Shown in pieces: positions 33,050 to 45,300 of a stretch of DNA of 64,000 nt. The stretch spans positions 26,667,730-26,731,729 of the forward strand of contig NC_082697.1 in assembly GCF_949987515.2 (NCBI RefSeq). The letters run 5' to 3'. Each line of letters opens with the position of its first letter. Positions within the stretch are counted from its first letter, which is position 1. Origin of the DNA: Delphinus delphis. Taxonomy: Eukaryota; Chordata; Mammalia; Artiodactyla; Delphinidae. The notes under the pieces were generated by a model that was not told the DNA's origin, searched no databases, and worked only from the letters and a program-made list of their open reading frames with translations. The position numbers and the translations under genes are program-made.

Positions 33050-33950
33050 ATTCAAGCCCAAAAGAAGCAAGGGAGAGCAGTTTTTGAAGAAAAATTTAAA
33101 ATAAGGTATTTAGGAGAAGGCTGCAGTGAGAAGGTGATATTTGAACAGAGACCCAAAAGATGTTAGAAAGAGTCATTCAGAGGATTGGGGATGAGAGTGC
33201 CAGTGAGAGGGAACAGCAACTGCAAAGGCTGTGAGTTGGTGAAATGGAGCAGGACCCTATGGTCCTTGCCCCCCATGTCCTCAGCCTGTCTTTTGTCTGT
33301 GGAAAAACTTTAGCCAAAGGATAAGCTTAATCAGAGAAGTGAGAAAATGCAGAAACAGTCCAACAAGGCTAGATAATAATAGTTTCGTCATTAAGCATCG
33401 TCAAGGACCTTTAGTTCCTCCTCAAGGGCTGTAGATAATATTCTGAGCCATATCCTGTGAGCTATCTTGAAAATACTGAAACCCCCCTGTTGCCAGCATC
33501 TGAAATAAAATAAACTTTCCTTTCCTCCAAGCTTGCTCTTTATTAGCTTTATTGGCTTTTGAGCGGCGAGCAGCCGGACCCCACTTATGGTTACATTTGG
33601 ACGATGCCTGGTGCATCCGAGGAATAGCAAAGAGGCCAGGATGGCTTGAGTGGAGTGAACCAGTGGAAGAGTAATCGAAGATGAGGTCAGAGAAATAATG
33701 GAGTCCAGACTGCGGGGGTGCCTTGTAGGCTATTGTAAGGGCTCTGGCTATACTCTGTGTGAGATGAGAAATCACAGGAGGGTTTTGAGGAGAGGAGAGC
33801 CAGAATCACTCTGGTTGCTCTATTGAGAATAGACTGAATGTGGATAAAGGCAGAAGGAGGGAAATCAGTTGGAGGCCAATGTAACAATCCGGGTCAGAAA
33901 TGATCGTGGTTTGGACCAGGGTAGTAGCAATGGAAGTGGTGAGAAATGGT
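33050..33950 (+). repeat. Ancient mammalian repeat split by a retroviral LTR
   Basis: Left part AGTGAGAAGGTGATATTTGA, right part GAGGCCAGGATGGCTTGAGT through GGACCAGGGTAGTAGCAATG. These are phrases of one common dispersed repeat, interrupted at about 33250-33590. 33960-34530 holds nothing recognised. Confidence 0.45.
33255..33590 (+). mobile_element. Probable solo endogenous-retrovirus LTR
   Basis: It has LTR-like layout: a U3-like region, AAATAAAATAAACTTTCC (polyadenylation signal) near 33503, and a U5-like GGCTTTTGAGCGGCGAGCAG. No coding region is attached. Family unresolved, probably artiodactyl class I or II. Confidence 0.5.
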
Positions 33951-34534
33951 TGAAGACTGGATGTGCAGTAAACTGCTATAATGTGACAAGTGGGGTTCCA
34001 TAAATGTCAGCAGGTAAAATACGGGTCTCATCATTGAAATGAGGAGTGCCTGTGCAGCTAGCAGGCTGGAGTTCTCGTCCTGTGTGTGAGGTCCAAATTT
34101 GTCTTTGTGATAGCTGGCATATCAAGCCATCATGAGGCGGTGTGGCTTCAGTTTAAGTATTGATGGTGAGGATCCTGAGTGAGGGCAGCGGGGGAGTGGG
34201 GGGAGTGGAAGGGAAGGACTGGGTGAACCTTCCAGGATATCAGCAGTGATTCCAGGAGTCTTCCAGTTAGATGGTGCCCATTTACCAAATGGGCAATAGC
34301 TATCAGGGAAGATTGGGCTGAAGGAACACCGAAGATTTGGGGTTGATCTGTTGCCTGAAATGGGTTGTCTGCCATTTGTATCTATATTTGCAAAATAATT
34401 TTTAACTTGGGAAGTCCTCTAAGATCTAGCCCTTGTCCACCTCTTTGGTTTCATCACATACAGTTCAGTTACTCTATCTCTTTTTAAAAATATCTATTTT
34501 CCTTTAGCCTTTTTTTTCTCCTAAAAAACATTGT

Positions 34535-36470
34535 TTGTTTATTTACTTTATTGAGGTATAACTGACATATAATAAACTGTACTAATTTAAAGTGTGCAAT
34601 TTGATGTTTTACCATACATGTGCACCCATATGAAACTATCACCAAAATCAAGATAATGGACATATCCATCATCCCCAAAAGTTTCCTTGTGCATCTTTGT
34701 AATCCCCTCTTAATACCACTCCCTGTTTCTCCTCCTCTTGCCCTGTTCTAGTACTGATGTACTTTCACTACATATTAACAGTTTCTAGAGTTTTTTACAA
34801 ATGGAGTAATACAATATATGTTCATTTTTGTCTGTTTTCTTTCACTTGGCATAATTATTTGGAGAATCATCCATAATCATTCATGTTTTTCAGAGTTTCA
34901 ATAGTTAATCGCTTTTATTGCTGAGTAGTATTCCACTATATGGATACACCACAATTTGTTTATCCATTCACTTGTCAATGGACGTTTGGATTTTTTCCAG
35001 TTTTTGGCTACCACAAATAAAGCTGCTGTGAACATTTACTTATAAGTCCTCGTGTAGACATGTTTTCATTTCTTCTAGGTAAATACCTAGGTGTGGAGTG
35101 GTTGGATCCTGTGGTGTATTAAACTTTTTGAGAAACTGCCCAATTGTTTCCAAAGGGGTTGTATTACCATTTTACATTCCCACCAGCAGTGTACAATAGC
35201 TTCAGCTGCCAACCCTTGTTCCTCATCAGCAATCATTACGGTCAATCGTTTTAGACACTCTGATATGTGTGTAGCAGTATTTTATTGTGATTTTAATGTG
35301 CATTTCTCTAATATCTATCTATTTTCTTGTGCCTATTTGTTACATGTGTAACTTTTTTGGTGAAGTGTCAGTTCAAATCTTTTGCTCATTTTGTTATCAG
35401 GTTGTTTTGTTTCTTTTTATTGAGTTTTGAGAGTTCTTTACGTATTCTGAAAAAATATTTTATAGGATATGTAATTTTCAAATATTTTACTTTCTAGGAT
35501 TTTTAGCTGATTTAGTTTTTGCATTTTTTTCTGTTCATAACTTTTATCTTCTTTTAAAAAAGCTTGATTTTATTATATATTGAGAAAGCAAAATAACATT
35601 TTAAAAATATATAAAAGTATAAAAAGCAATAAGACAACAAACATCTCTATAACTACCATCCAGATAAAAAAATAGAATATTAGCATTACCTTTTGCAATT
35701 CCTATATTCTTAGAGTAACCATTATCCTATATTTGTGCTTTATTGAAATTTTTGTCATCTACGTCTATGTCCCTAATAAAATATTTGTTTATATGTGCAC
35801 AATTTTGAACAGATTCTGGAAAAAATTTTGTTAGTTTTTTGACTGGAATTTCAATGAATTTAGGAAACAATTAGTGTAGAATTGACATCTTTAAGATACT
35901 GAGTTATCTAAGTTGTGAAATATTATGTCTCTATTAATTTAGGTTTTTTATAGTGTCTTTCAATAAGGGCTTCTAATTTTCTCCATTAAATTCCTGAACA
36001 TGTTTTGTTTGAAACATTCACAGTTATCAGGAAGTACTTTTTCTTTTGGTTGTTAACAGTTTGATTATGCTATGCTATTTTGATTTTCTTTGTGTCTATT
36101 CTGCTTGGAGTTCCCTAAGTTTCTTGAGTCTGTGGATTAATGTCTTTCGACAATTTTGGAAAATTTTCAGCCATTATCTTTAAAAAATATTTCTTCCCCA
36201 TTCTCTCTTTCTTTTTGTTCTGAGACTCCAACTATATATATGTTAGACCATTTGATATTGTCCCATAAGTTTCTCATGCTCTGTTCTAGTCTGCATTTCT
36301 TTTTTCTCTCTGTGCTTTGACTGTATTTCCTATTGATCTGTCTTTGAGTTACTGATTCTTTCTTCTACTATGTTCAGTCTGCTGTCAAGCGTAACCAATA
36401 AATCCGCAATTTTAGATTTTGTATTTTTCAGTTTAAAATGCCCAGTTTACTCTTAGAGATTCCATTTGTG
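34535..36470 (-). repeat. Old L1 3'-region, reversed, about 1.9 kb
   Basis: TTTATTGAGGTATAACTGAC, TTGCTGAGTAGTATTCCACT, AATCATTCATGTTTTTCAGA and GTCTTTCGACAATTTTGG are reversed L1 3' UTR and ORF2 phrases. Heavily diverged. Confidence 0.65.
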
Positions 36471-36845
36471 ATAGACTGATACACCAATGATCCCCAGTGA
36501 ATCATGCCTGCAGTATTCATGTCCCTGTGCAGTTTTTTTTCCATATTGACCCTGGGTCACATGACTTATAAGAAAACATAATAACAGAAGTTTGATAAAT
36601 GATGCATATTGGGGCTTACCCTCTTAGACCTAGCCATCATGTTAGAAGCCAAGGTTAACTTCCTTGAAATGCGGAGGCCACGCCACATGGAGAGAGATGT
36701 AGTTACATCAGTGACCCCAGATTAGAATATCAGAAGAACCACTTAATTAACACACATAATTCTGAGAAATAATGAATGGTTGTTATTTTAATCCACTGAG
36801 TTTTAGAGTGCTTTGTAATGCACTGATAGAAAACTGACACACTAT
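36470..36845 (+). repeat. MaLR-like LTR
   Basis: It opens GATAGACTGATACACCAATG and closes TTATTTTAATCCACTGAGTT then AATGCACTGATAGAAAACTG, the layout of an MLT1-type LTR. Confidence 0.5.
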
Positions 36846-36959
36846 TTTTCTGTGTATTGGTTTAAATTATCCTTTCAGTCAATCTTCTCCTCTAATTTCC
36901 TTGAAATATTTATAATGGTTATTTAAAGGTTGTCTGTTGTTTCTACAACTAAAGATATA

Positions 36960-37770
36960 AAGAAGGAAACACAATGAGATGGGTAGGAGGGGTGGAGTCA
37001 AGACCCATAGCCCCTGGGGTGGGCGATCCACCAATAGGAGGGTAATAACCACTGCAAGGTTCTCCCCAAGGAGCAAGGGATCTGAGTCTCGCATCAGGTT
37101 CCCCAGCCCAGCAGTCCTTCATCAGGAACATGAGCCCCCAGAATGTTTGGCTTTGAAGGCCAGTGGGGTTTACTTTTGGGACAGCCAGAGCACTGTGGGA
37201 AATAGAGACTCCAGTCTTAAAGTGTACACACAAAATCTCACACACTCTGGGACCTGTGGCAGAAGCAGTAATTTGAAAGGAGCCTGGGTCAGACCCACCT
37301 GCTGATCTGAGAGAGCCTCCTGGAGCTCACCCTGGGACACAGACACTGGTGGCAGCCATTTTTGTGAGTTAATCCTAGCATGTGGACACTGGTGCTGGCA
37401 AGTGTCATTTTGGAATCCTCCTTCTAGCTCATTAGTTCTTGGAGACCTGGCTCCACCTACTAGCCTTTTGGCACTAGTACTGGGACACCTCAGGTCACGC
37501 AACTGGCTGGGCAGGGACACAGCCCCACCCCAGCAGGCCTAACTGCCCTAAGGCTCCCTGAGCCCACAGCTGCCTTGGGACATGGCTGTGTCCATGGACC
37601 CAACCCTGCACACCAGTGCACTAGCACTAACCCTAGGACCCCAAGAGCCCTGTGGCCAGAGACCCTGGGATCCTGCTCCACTCACCAGTGGGTGGGCACT
37701 AACCCTAGGACCCCAGCCCTGGGACTCCCAGATCCTGCAGACAACAAAATGTTTTTAGTTTTTGTTGTGT
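36960..37770 (+). repeat. Old L1 5' UTR fragment
   Basis: GGGAAATAGAGACTCCAGTC, AGGAGCCTGGGTCAGACCCA and the recurring CACTAACCCTAGGACCCC units are typical of mammalian L1 5' UTR monomers. Open frames here are accidental. 37780-38180 shows nothing recognised. Confidence 0.6.
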
Positions 37771-38191
37771 TTCCACATAGGTAAAAGGAAAATTTTGGAA
37801 TTTCAAAGCAGTGATTTATTAGATGATAACGAGGTTCCAGAGATTAATAATATAGCTAAAGATAGCTAATAAGAGTACCATAGAATTACTGAGAACAACC
37901 TGAGTGAATCTCTGAAAATGAACACATTTATACCTTAAGGTTCTATCTTAAAAAATTCTAAAAACGTAAGGATCCATACGCACACCTTTCATTAGCTGCC
38001 AGAATGGTGATGTTATTGTGTGTCATGTAGATTCCAGAAAATTTCACACTTGTGAGAAAGTGAGATAAAATGGCAAGTAATGTCTTATTATTATAATGAA
38101 AATAGTTTTGACTTAATGGACCATCTATAAGAGGACTTCCTGAGAACCACTGGATAGACTAACAGGCAAACATAGGGGTCAGCCAGAAGTG

Positions 38192-38197
38192 TTTATT
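38192..38197 (-). terminator. DEFB123: DEFB123 polyadenylation signal
   Basis: AATAAA on the minus strand 79 nt past the stop codon, giving a short 3' UTR of about 100 nt as is usual for beta-defensins. Confidence 0.7.
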
Positions 38198-38275
38198 GAC
38201 AGAGATTGAGAATCCACTGTGGTCAGACTCAGCGTAGCTTCACCTGCCTTTTGATGACTTCAGGTTTCAAGGAAC

Positions 38276-38421
38276 TTAAGCTTTCCATGGAAGGTTTTTT
38301 GGCTGGTACTTGGGCTTCACACAGCACATTTTATTATTTGTGCAGAAAACATAGACCCTTTCCTTCCTGAAACATTTCTGGCGGCATTTGCCGTGACGAT
38401 TCCAGCATTTTCGGGTGCTAC
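38276..38421 (-). CDS. DEFB123: DEFB123 exon 2 (defensin domain)
   Basis: A 146-nt coding part after a long C/T tract ending TTGTCAG. It encodes residues 20-67 with six cysteines and the stop TAA at 38278-38276. Confidence 0.92.
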
Positions 38422-39231
38422 CTGACAAGAAAGAAGAACAGAGACAGTGTCAGTCCTAAGAAGAGGTAGATTCTGGATTTGAAATGTCTGTAAAAGGATT
38501 AGAACAGATGAGATAGAGGGTGCTCAGTTTCCTTTGACTCTGACCCTAGTCCTCTCTTTTATTCCCTTCTTCTCCCTTTCGAAAAATTGTGGTAAAATAC
38601 AAATAACATAAAGTTTATCAGTTTAAGTATTTTAAAGCGTACAGTCCAGCGGCATTAATTACACTCACAATGTTGTGCAACCATCATCACCGTCTAGTTC
38701 CAGAACTTTTTAATCATCCCAAACAGAAACCCTGCACCCATTAAGCATTTTCATTTCTCCTCTTCTCATCCCTGAGCAACCACCAATATGCCCTCCTTGC
38801 TATAGACTTGCCTAATCTAGATATTTTATGCCAATGGAATCATATAATGTGCAGCATTTGGGGCCTGGCTTCTTTTTACTTAGCATAATATTTTCAGCAT
38901 TCATCTGTACTGTTTTTATAATTAAAAAAATTGAAGCATAGTTGATTTACAATATTGTGTTAGTTTCAGGTGTACAGCACAGTGCTAGATATTCTTTTCA
39001 GATTCTTTTCCCTTATAGGTTATTACAAAATATTGAGTATAGGGCTTCCCTGGTGGCGCAGTGGTTGAGAGTCCGCCTGCCGATGCAGGGGATGCGGGTT
39101 CATGCCCCGGTCCGGGAAGATCCCACATGCCGCGGAGCGGCTAGGCCCGTGAGCCACGGCTGCTGAGCCTGCGCGTCTGGAGCCTGTGCTCCGCAACGGG
39201 AGAGGCCACAACAGTGAGAGGCCCGCGTACC

Positions 39232-39320
<89 letters not shown>

Positions 39321-42300
39321 AGTATAGTTCCCTGTGCTATACTGTAGGTCCTTGTTGGTTATCTCTTTTTATATATAGTAGAGCATATATGTTATTCCCA
39401 ACCTCCTAATTTATGTCTCTCCCCACTCTCCTTTCCCCTTTGGTAACCATAAGTTTTTTTTGGAAGTCTGTGAGTCTGTTTCTGTTTTGTAAATAAGTTC
39501 ATTTGTATCATATTTTAGATTCCACGTATAAGTGATATTATATGATATTTGTCTTTCCCTATATGGCTTCACTTAGTATGATCATCTCCAGGTCCATCCA
39601 TGTTGCTGCAGATGGAATTATTTCATTCTTTTTTATGGCTTAGTAGTATTTCATTGTGTATGTATATATATACACACACACACTATACATATATATATAT
39701 TTGGCTGAAATTCCATCAGTTTCTTCATATCCTTATTCTTGTTTTGTTTTGTCTTTGCCAAGGCCTATCATCAAGAAGGTGGCTGTACTTACGTTTTTTC
39801 AGATGGCGGTAAAATACACATGACATAAAATTTATGTTAACTATCTTAAAGTGCACAGTTCCGTGGTATTAAATATGTTCATATTGTTGTGCAACCATCA
39901 CCACCATCCATTCCCATAACTCTTTTCATCTTGTAAAACTGAAATTCTATTCGCATTAAACAATAACTCCCCATTCTCCCCTCCTCCTAGCCCCTGGCAA
40001 CAGCCATCCATATTTTTTTTTTTTTTTTTTTTTTTTGCGGTAAGCGGGCCTCTCACTGTTGTGGCCTCTCCCGCTGCGGAGCACAGGCTCCGGATGCGCA
40101 GGCTCAGCGGCCATGGCTCACGGGTCCAGCCGCTCCGCGGCATGTGGGATCTTCCTGGACCAGGGCAGGAACCCGTGTCCCCTGCATCGGCAGGCGGACT
40201 CTCAACCACTGCGCCACCAGGGAAGCCCCCATATTGTTTTTGATACCTTTCCTGCCCCAGAATCTTGACTAACTGACAAACTCAAGACTTGCAAAAACAG
40301 CTCTCAAAAGAACTGCTCTGACAGTTTTGGGGATGGGATTGCACCAATGGCCTCAACCAAGAGGCACAAAAATCTGGAAGTTTCTCATTATTCCAAACAC
40401 AAGTTTTGCAGCAAAGATGAAATCTACTACTTGGCCCAAACAAGAACATGCACCCCTCTCTTCTCTTTATTCTATCAAAACTCCAAGCTGCCCTGACTTG
40501 GGTCTTCAGCTGCTCCCTGATGTCCATCAGCTGAATAAAGTCTGTAACCTCTATCTGTGTCAGTGAAACTACTTTCTTTAGGCAGTTTGGTGCCGTGACT
40601 ATTCTTTATTTCATTCATTTTGTGTTTATTATTTCCTTCTTTCTGTTGTAGGTTTAGACCAAGTTTTCTTTGAGATTATTTTTTTGACCAGTATGGGGGA
40701 GACTAGGGAAAATTCGTGTTTTAGAGGAAAACTTGGCTCAAATAGGGAAATTTTGCTCGCCAGGGGATGTTTGTCAATGAGATGTTCGGAGACGTTTTTA
40801 GTTGTCACAACTGGTGTGGGGTGCTACTGGCGATTAATGAGGGCGAAGGTTCTGCTAAATATCTTGCAATGCACAGGACAGCCACAATAAAGAACTGTCT
40901 AGCCCCAAAAGCCAACAGTGCCAAAATGTCAATCATTGCCAACCGTGTCGGAAGTCCCTGGTCTAGACAGGTCACAGACTTCAGAGTTATCTGATTCTGA
41001 TTACGTGGGAGTTTTACATCTCTATGAGCTCTTGATTCATGATTGTAATGCAAAAATAATTATTTCCTATATATTCAAGTAAATTCTGTTCCAGAGGGGT
41101 TCAATTGACTCCCTCCCTTCCTCTGCCCCATGGGGGAAAAAAGAACCAGTTTCTGTCTTGTAAATTCATTTCAAGAATCCCTTACTCCACTAATACCTTT
41201 ATGCTTTTTAAAATTTTTCTAAAAAATATTTTAGTAGAGTATAGTTGAGTTATAATGTTGTGTTAGTTTCAGGTGTACAGTAAAGTGATTCAGTTATACC
41301 TATACATATATTCATTCTTTTTCGGATTCTTTTCTCATATAGGTTATCATAGAATACTGAGTAGAGTTCCCTGTGTTATACAGTAGGTCCTTGTTGGTTA
41401 TCTATTATATATAGTAGTGTGTGTATACCTTTATGCTTTAAACCAGTTACAAAATCTGCCTTGTTCTCTCATTATGAGTTAAATAAAATCTTTAACATGT
41501 GTTCATTTTTATATCTGTATGAGAATCATTAGTTTACTTTAAAAAATTATCTTTTACAACTTCTCTGGAACCTTGAGCAAACTATCATCACAAGCACCAG
41601 ATCCTGAAAAAATAAACTGTGAGAAATCTGGGGTTTTACTTCAGTCAGATGGATTATGGAGACTAAGATGGCTGTGGGGTATTTCTCAACTGCCTGAAAC
41701 GAAGCTTGGTAAAAAGTTTGACCCATCACACTCTTTAAGTTCCTTTAAAACTTAAAAGCTACTCTAAGACAATATTGGTATGGAACTTTTAATTTGACAG
41801 TGGGGATTGCTCCAGGAACTGTCCCACCTATTGAAACCCCCAAAGTCTGGATTTGAAAGCTCCACCACATGTAAACTGGGAGATATTGAGCAAGTGACTT
41901 CCCTTCACAGAGCTTCATTTTTCTCTTTTGAAAACAAAAGACATAATAGCACCGATCTTAGAGAGCTGTATGTAGTAAATAAGATATTATAAAATCCGCT
42001 AGCATTAAAGATTTCAGAAGTGCAGTGACAGATATAATTAGGAATTAAAGAAAATTCTTTTCAGAAAAAAGTCTAACTTGAAAGGGATACAAAAGCAAAT
42101 AATCTCAACGGACAATATTTTAAGAGAAATAGAAGAGAAAAAAGAGAAAAAATGTAAAAATTTTAAAAAAGAAATGGGATATCTTCTTCAGGCTGAGATG
42201 GAGTGACAGGAGCCATATTGATTTTCCTGCTTTAAACAACAAGATAATTGGACAAAATGTATAGGAAACAATGATTTTCAAACATGATCCCGGAGAGAAG

Positions 42301-45300
42301 GGAAACAAACAAGATGAGCCCTCTGGTTGCACCAGTTTACGGACTAGAAGCAGTTTCTGGGCTGTAGTGCAGGAAGAGGAATTCAAACAAGCTCTGGTGA
42401 TCTTACTGAATGGAGGATATAGAAATTGAGGTTCGAGGAGTTCAAGGAGGTCAAGTCAGCTAGAATCTGTGGGTCACAGAATCAAAGAAGAGGGGGCTAT
42501 ACACAGACAGAGAGAGACACACACACAAAGGGGGCGTACTACAGAGCTCTGCAGAGCACTCCTCTAGTCTTTAGGTATTATCTGTGCAAGTGTAAGAGGA
42601 AACTACCAAAGGCCTAGGAAAGAACCACCAAAAAGAAGTAGGCAAAACAATTCCCAGCGATCACACAGGGCTGGGAATATCTTGTGTCCCCACCTGCCTG
42701 AGTGGAAAGACCTTGTAAAATCTTCAGCACGGTGGGGCTAAATTACCCCTAGATTAAAGGATGTCACATACCCATCCTAAAAAGATTAAATGCCAATCTT
42801 GAAAGGATTCATCTGATTCCAACTAACTTACTGCATACCAGAACAAAAACCAATACTCTTTAAAGGAAAAAAAAAAATTCCAGTAACCAAAAGTATAAAA
42901 TCCACAGTGCAAAGAATCCAAATAATTTTCCAGGCATTAAAAAAAAAAAAAAAAAAAAAGCAGGAAAGTATGAACGACAACCGGGATAAAATCAATCAAC
43001 AGATCCAGAAATGACAAAGATTATGGAACTAGCAGACAAGAATGATGAAACGACTATTATAAATACACTTCATAAGCTCAAGAAGATTGAGGAAAACATG
43101 AACATTATGAGGAGAGAAATAAAGATGTAAAAACTTCACATGAAAATATTTGGCAGATATATACTACTGTATGTAAACTAGATAAACAACAAGAACCTAC
43201 TGTACAGCACAGGGAATTATATTCAATATCTTGTAATAATCTATAATGGAAATAATCTGAAAAGTTACCTATATAGTCATATATATAAAACTGAATCACT
43301 TTGCTATACACTTGAAGCATTGCAAATCAACTATACTTCAATAAAAAATATTGGAAAAAAAAGAAGAAAAATTTTCTAGTTTATCCAATGGTAAATTTGT
43401 TCAAATGATACCTATAAGTAGTAAAAATCAGACAAACAAAACTGAAATAAACCCCTAAATGATTAAAAAAACTTGAGATGAAACATTAAATATTAAATGA
43501 AAAACATACTTAGTGATGTTAACAATAGAGTACACACTGCAGAAGTAAAGATAAATGAACTTGAAGACATAGCAACAGAAACTATCCAAAAGGAAGTAGA
43601 GAGAAAAAATATTGAGAAAAAAAAACCCAAAACAGAACATCAGTGACCCATGGGACAATAATAAGCAGTATAATTTACATACAATCAAATTACCAAAAGG
43701 AGAGGAAAGGGGAGGGACAGAAACTTTTCTTTTTTTTTTTTAATTTTTGAATTTTATTTTATTCATTTTTTTATACAGCAGGTTCTTATTAGTCATCAAT
43801 TTTACACACATCAGTGTATACATGTCAATCCCAATTGCCCAATTCATCACACCACCACCCCCAGCCCTCTGCCACTTTCCCTGCTTGGTGTCCATACGTT
43901 TGTTCTCTATATCTGTGTCTCAATTTCTGCCCTGCAAACCGGTTCATCTGTACCATTTTTCTAGGTTCCACATATGTGAGTTAATATACAATATTTGTTT
44001 TTCTCTTTCTGACTTACTTCACTCTGTATGACAGTCTCTAGATCCAACCACGTCTCTACAAACGACCCAATTTCATTCCTTTTTATGGCTGAGTGATATT
44101 CCATTGTATATATGTACCACATTTTCTTTATCCATTAGTCTGTCAATGGCATTTAGGTTGCTTCCATGTCCTGGCTACTGTAAATAGTGCTGCAATGAAC
44201 ATTGGGGTGCATGTGTCTTTTTGGGTTTTTTTAGTGTGTGTGTGGTACGTAGGCCTCTCACTGTTGTGGCCTCTCCCATTGCGGAGCACAGGCTCTGGAC
44301 GCGCAGGCTCAGCGGTCATGGCTCATAGGCCCAGCCGCTCTGCGGCATGTGGGATCTTCCTAGACCAGGGCACGAATCCGTGTCCCTTGCATTGGCAGGC
44401 GGACTCCCAACCACTATGCCACCAGGGAAGCCCTGCACGTGTCTTTTTGAATTATGGTTTTCTCTGGGTATATGCCCAGTAGTGGCATTGCTGGATCATA
44501 TGGTAATTTTATTTTTAGTTTTTTAAGGAACCTCCATACTGTTCTCCATAGTGGCTGTATCAATTTACATTCCCACCGACAGTGCAAGAGGGTTCCCTTT
44601 TCTCCACACCCTCTCCAGCATTTGTTGTTTGTAGATTTTCTGATGACACCCATTCTAACTGGTGTGAGGTGGTACCTCATTGTAGTTTTGATTTGCATTT
44701 CTCTACTAATTAGTGATGTTGAGCAGCTTTTTATGTGCTTCTTGACCACCTGTGTGTCTTCTTTGGAGAAATGTCTATTTAGGTTTTCTGCCCATTTTTG
44801 GATTGGGTTGTTTGTTTTTTTAATAGTGAGCTGCATGAGCTGTTTATATATTTTGGAGATTAATCCTTTGTCTGTTGATTGGTTTGCAAATATTTTCTCC
44901 CATTCTGAGGCAGAAACAGTTTTTAAAGAAATACTGGTTGAAAAGTTTCAAGTTTGATGAAAATTATAAACCCATAGAATCCAGAACCTCAGTGAACCCC
45001 AAGCAGAATAAAATCTAAAGAAAACCATGCGGGCTTCCCTGGTGGCGCAGTGGTTGGGAGTCCGCCTGCCGATGCAGGGGACACGGGTTCGTGCCCTGGT
45101 CCGGGAAGATCCCACATGCCGCGGAGCAGCTGGGCCCGTGAGTCATGGCCGCTGAGCCTGCGCGTCCGGAGCCTGTGCTCCGCGACGGGAGAGGCCACAG
45201 CAGTGGGAGGCCCGCGTACCGCATTAAAAAAAAAAAAAAGAAAAGAAAGAAAGCTATGCAAAGCCATAACATAATCAAACTTTTGAAAATCACGTTAAAA

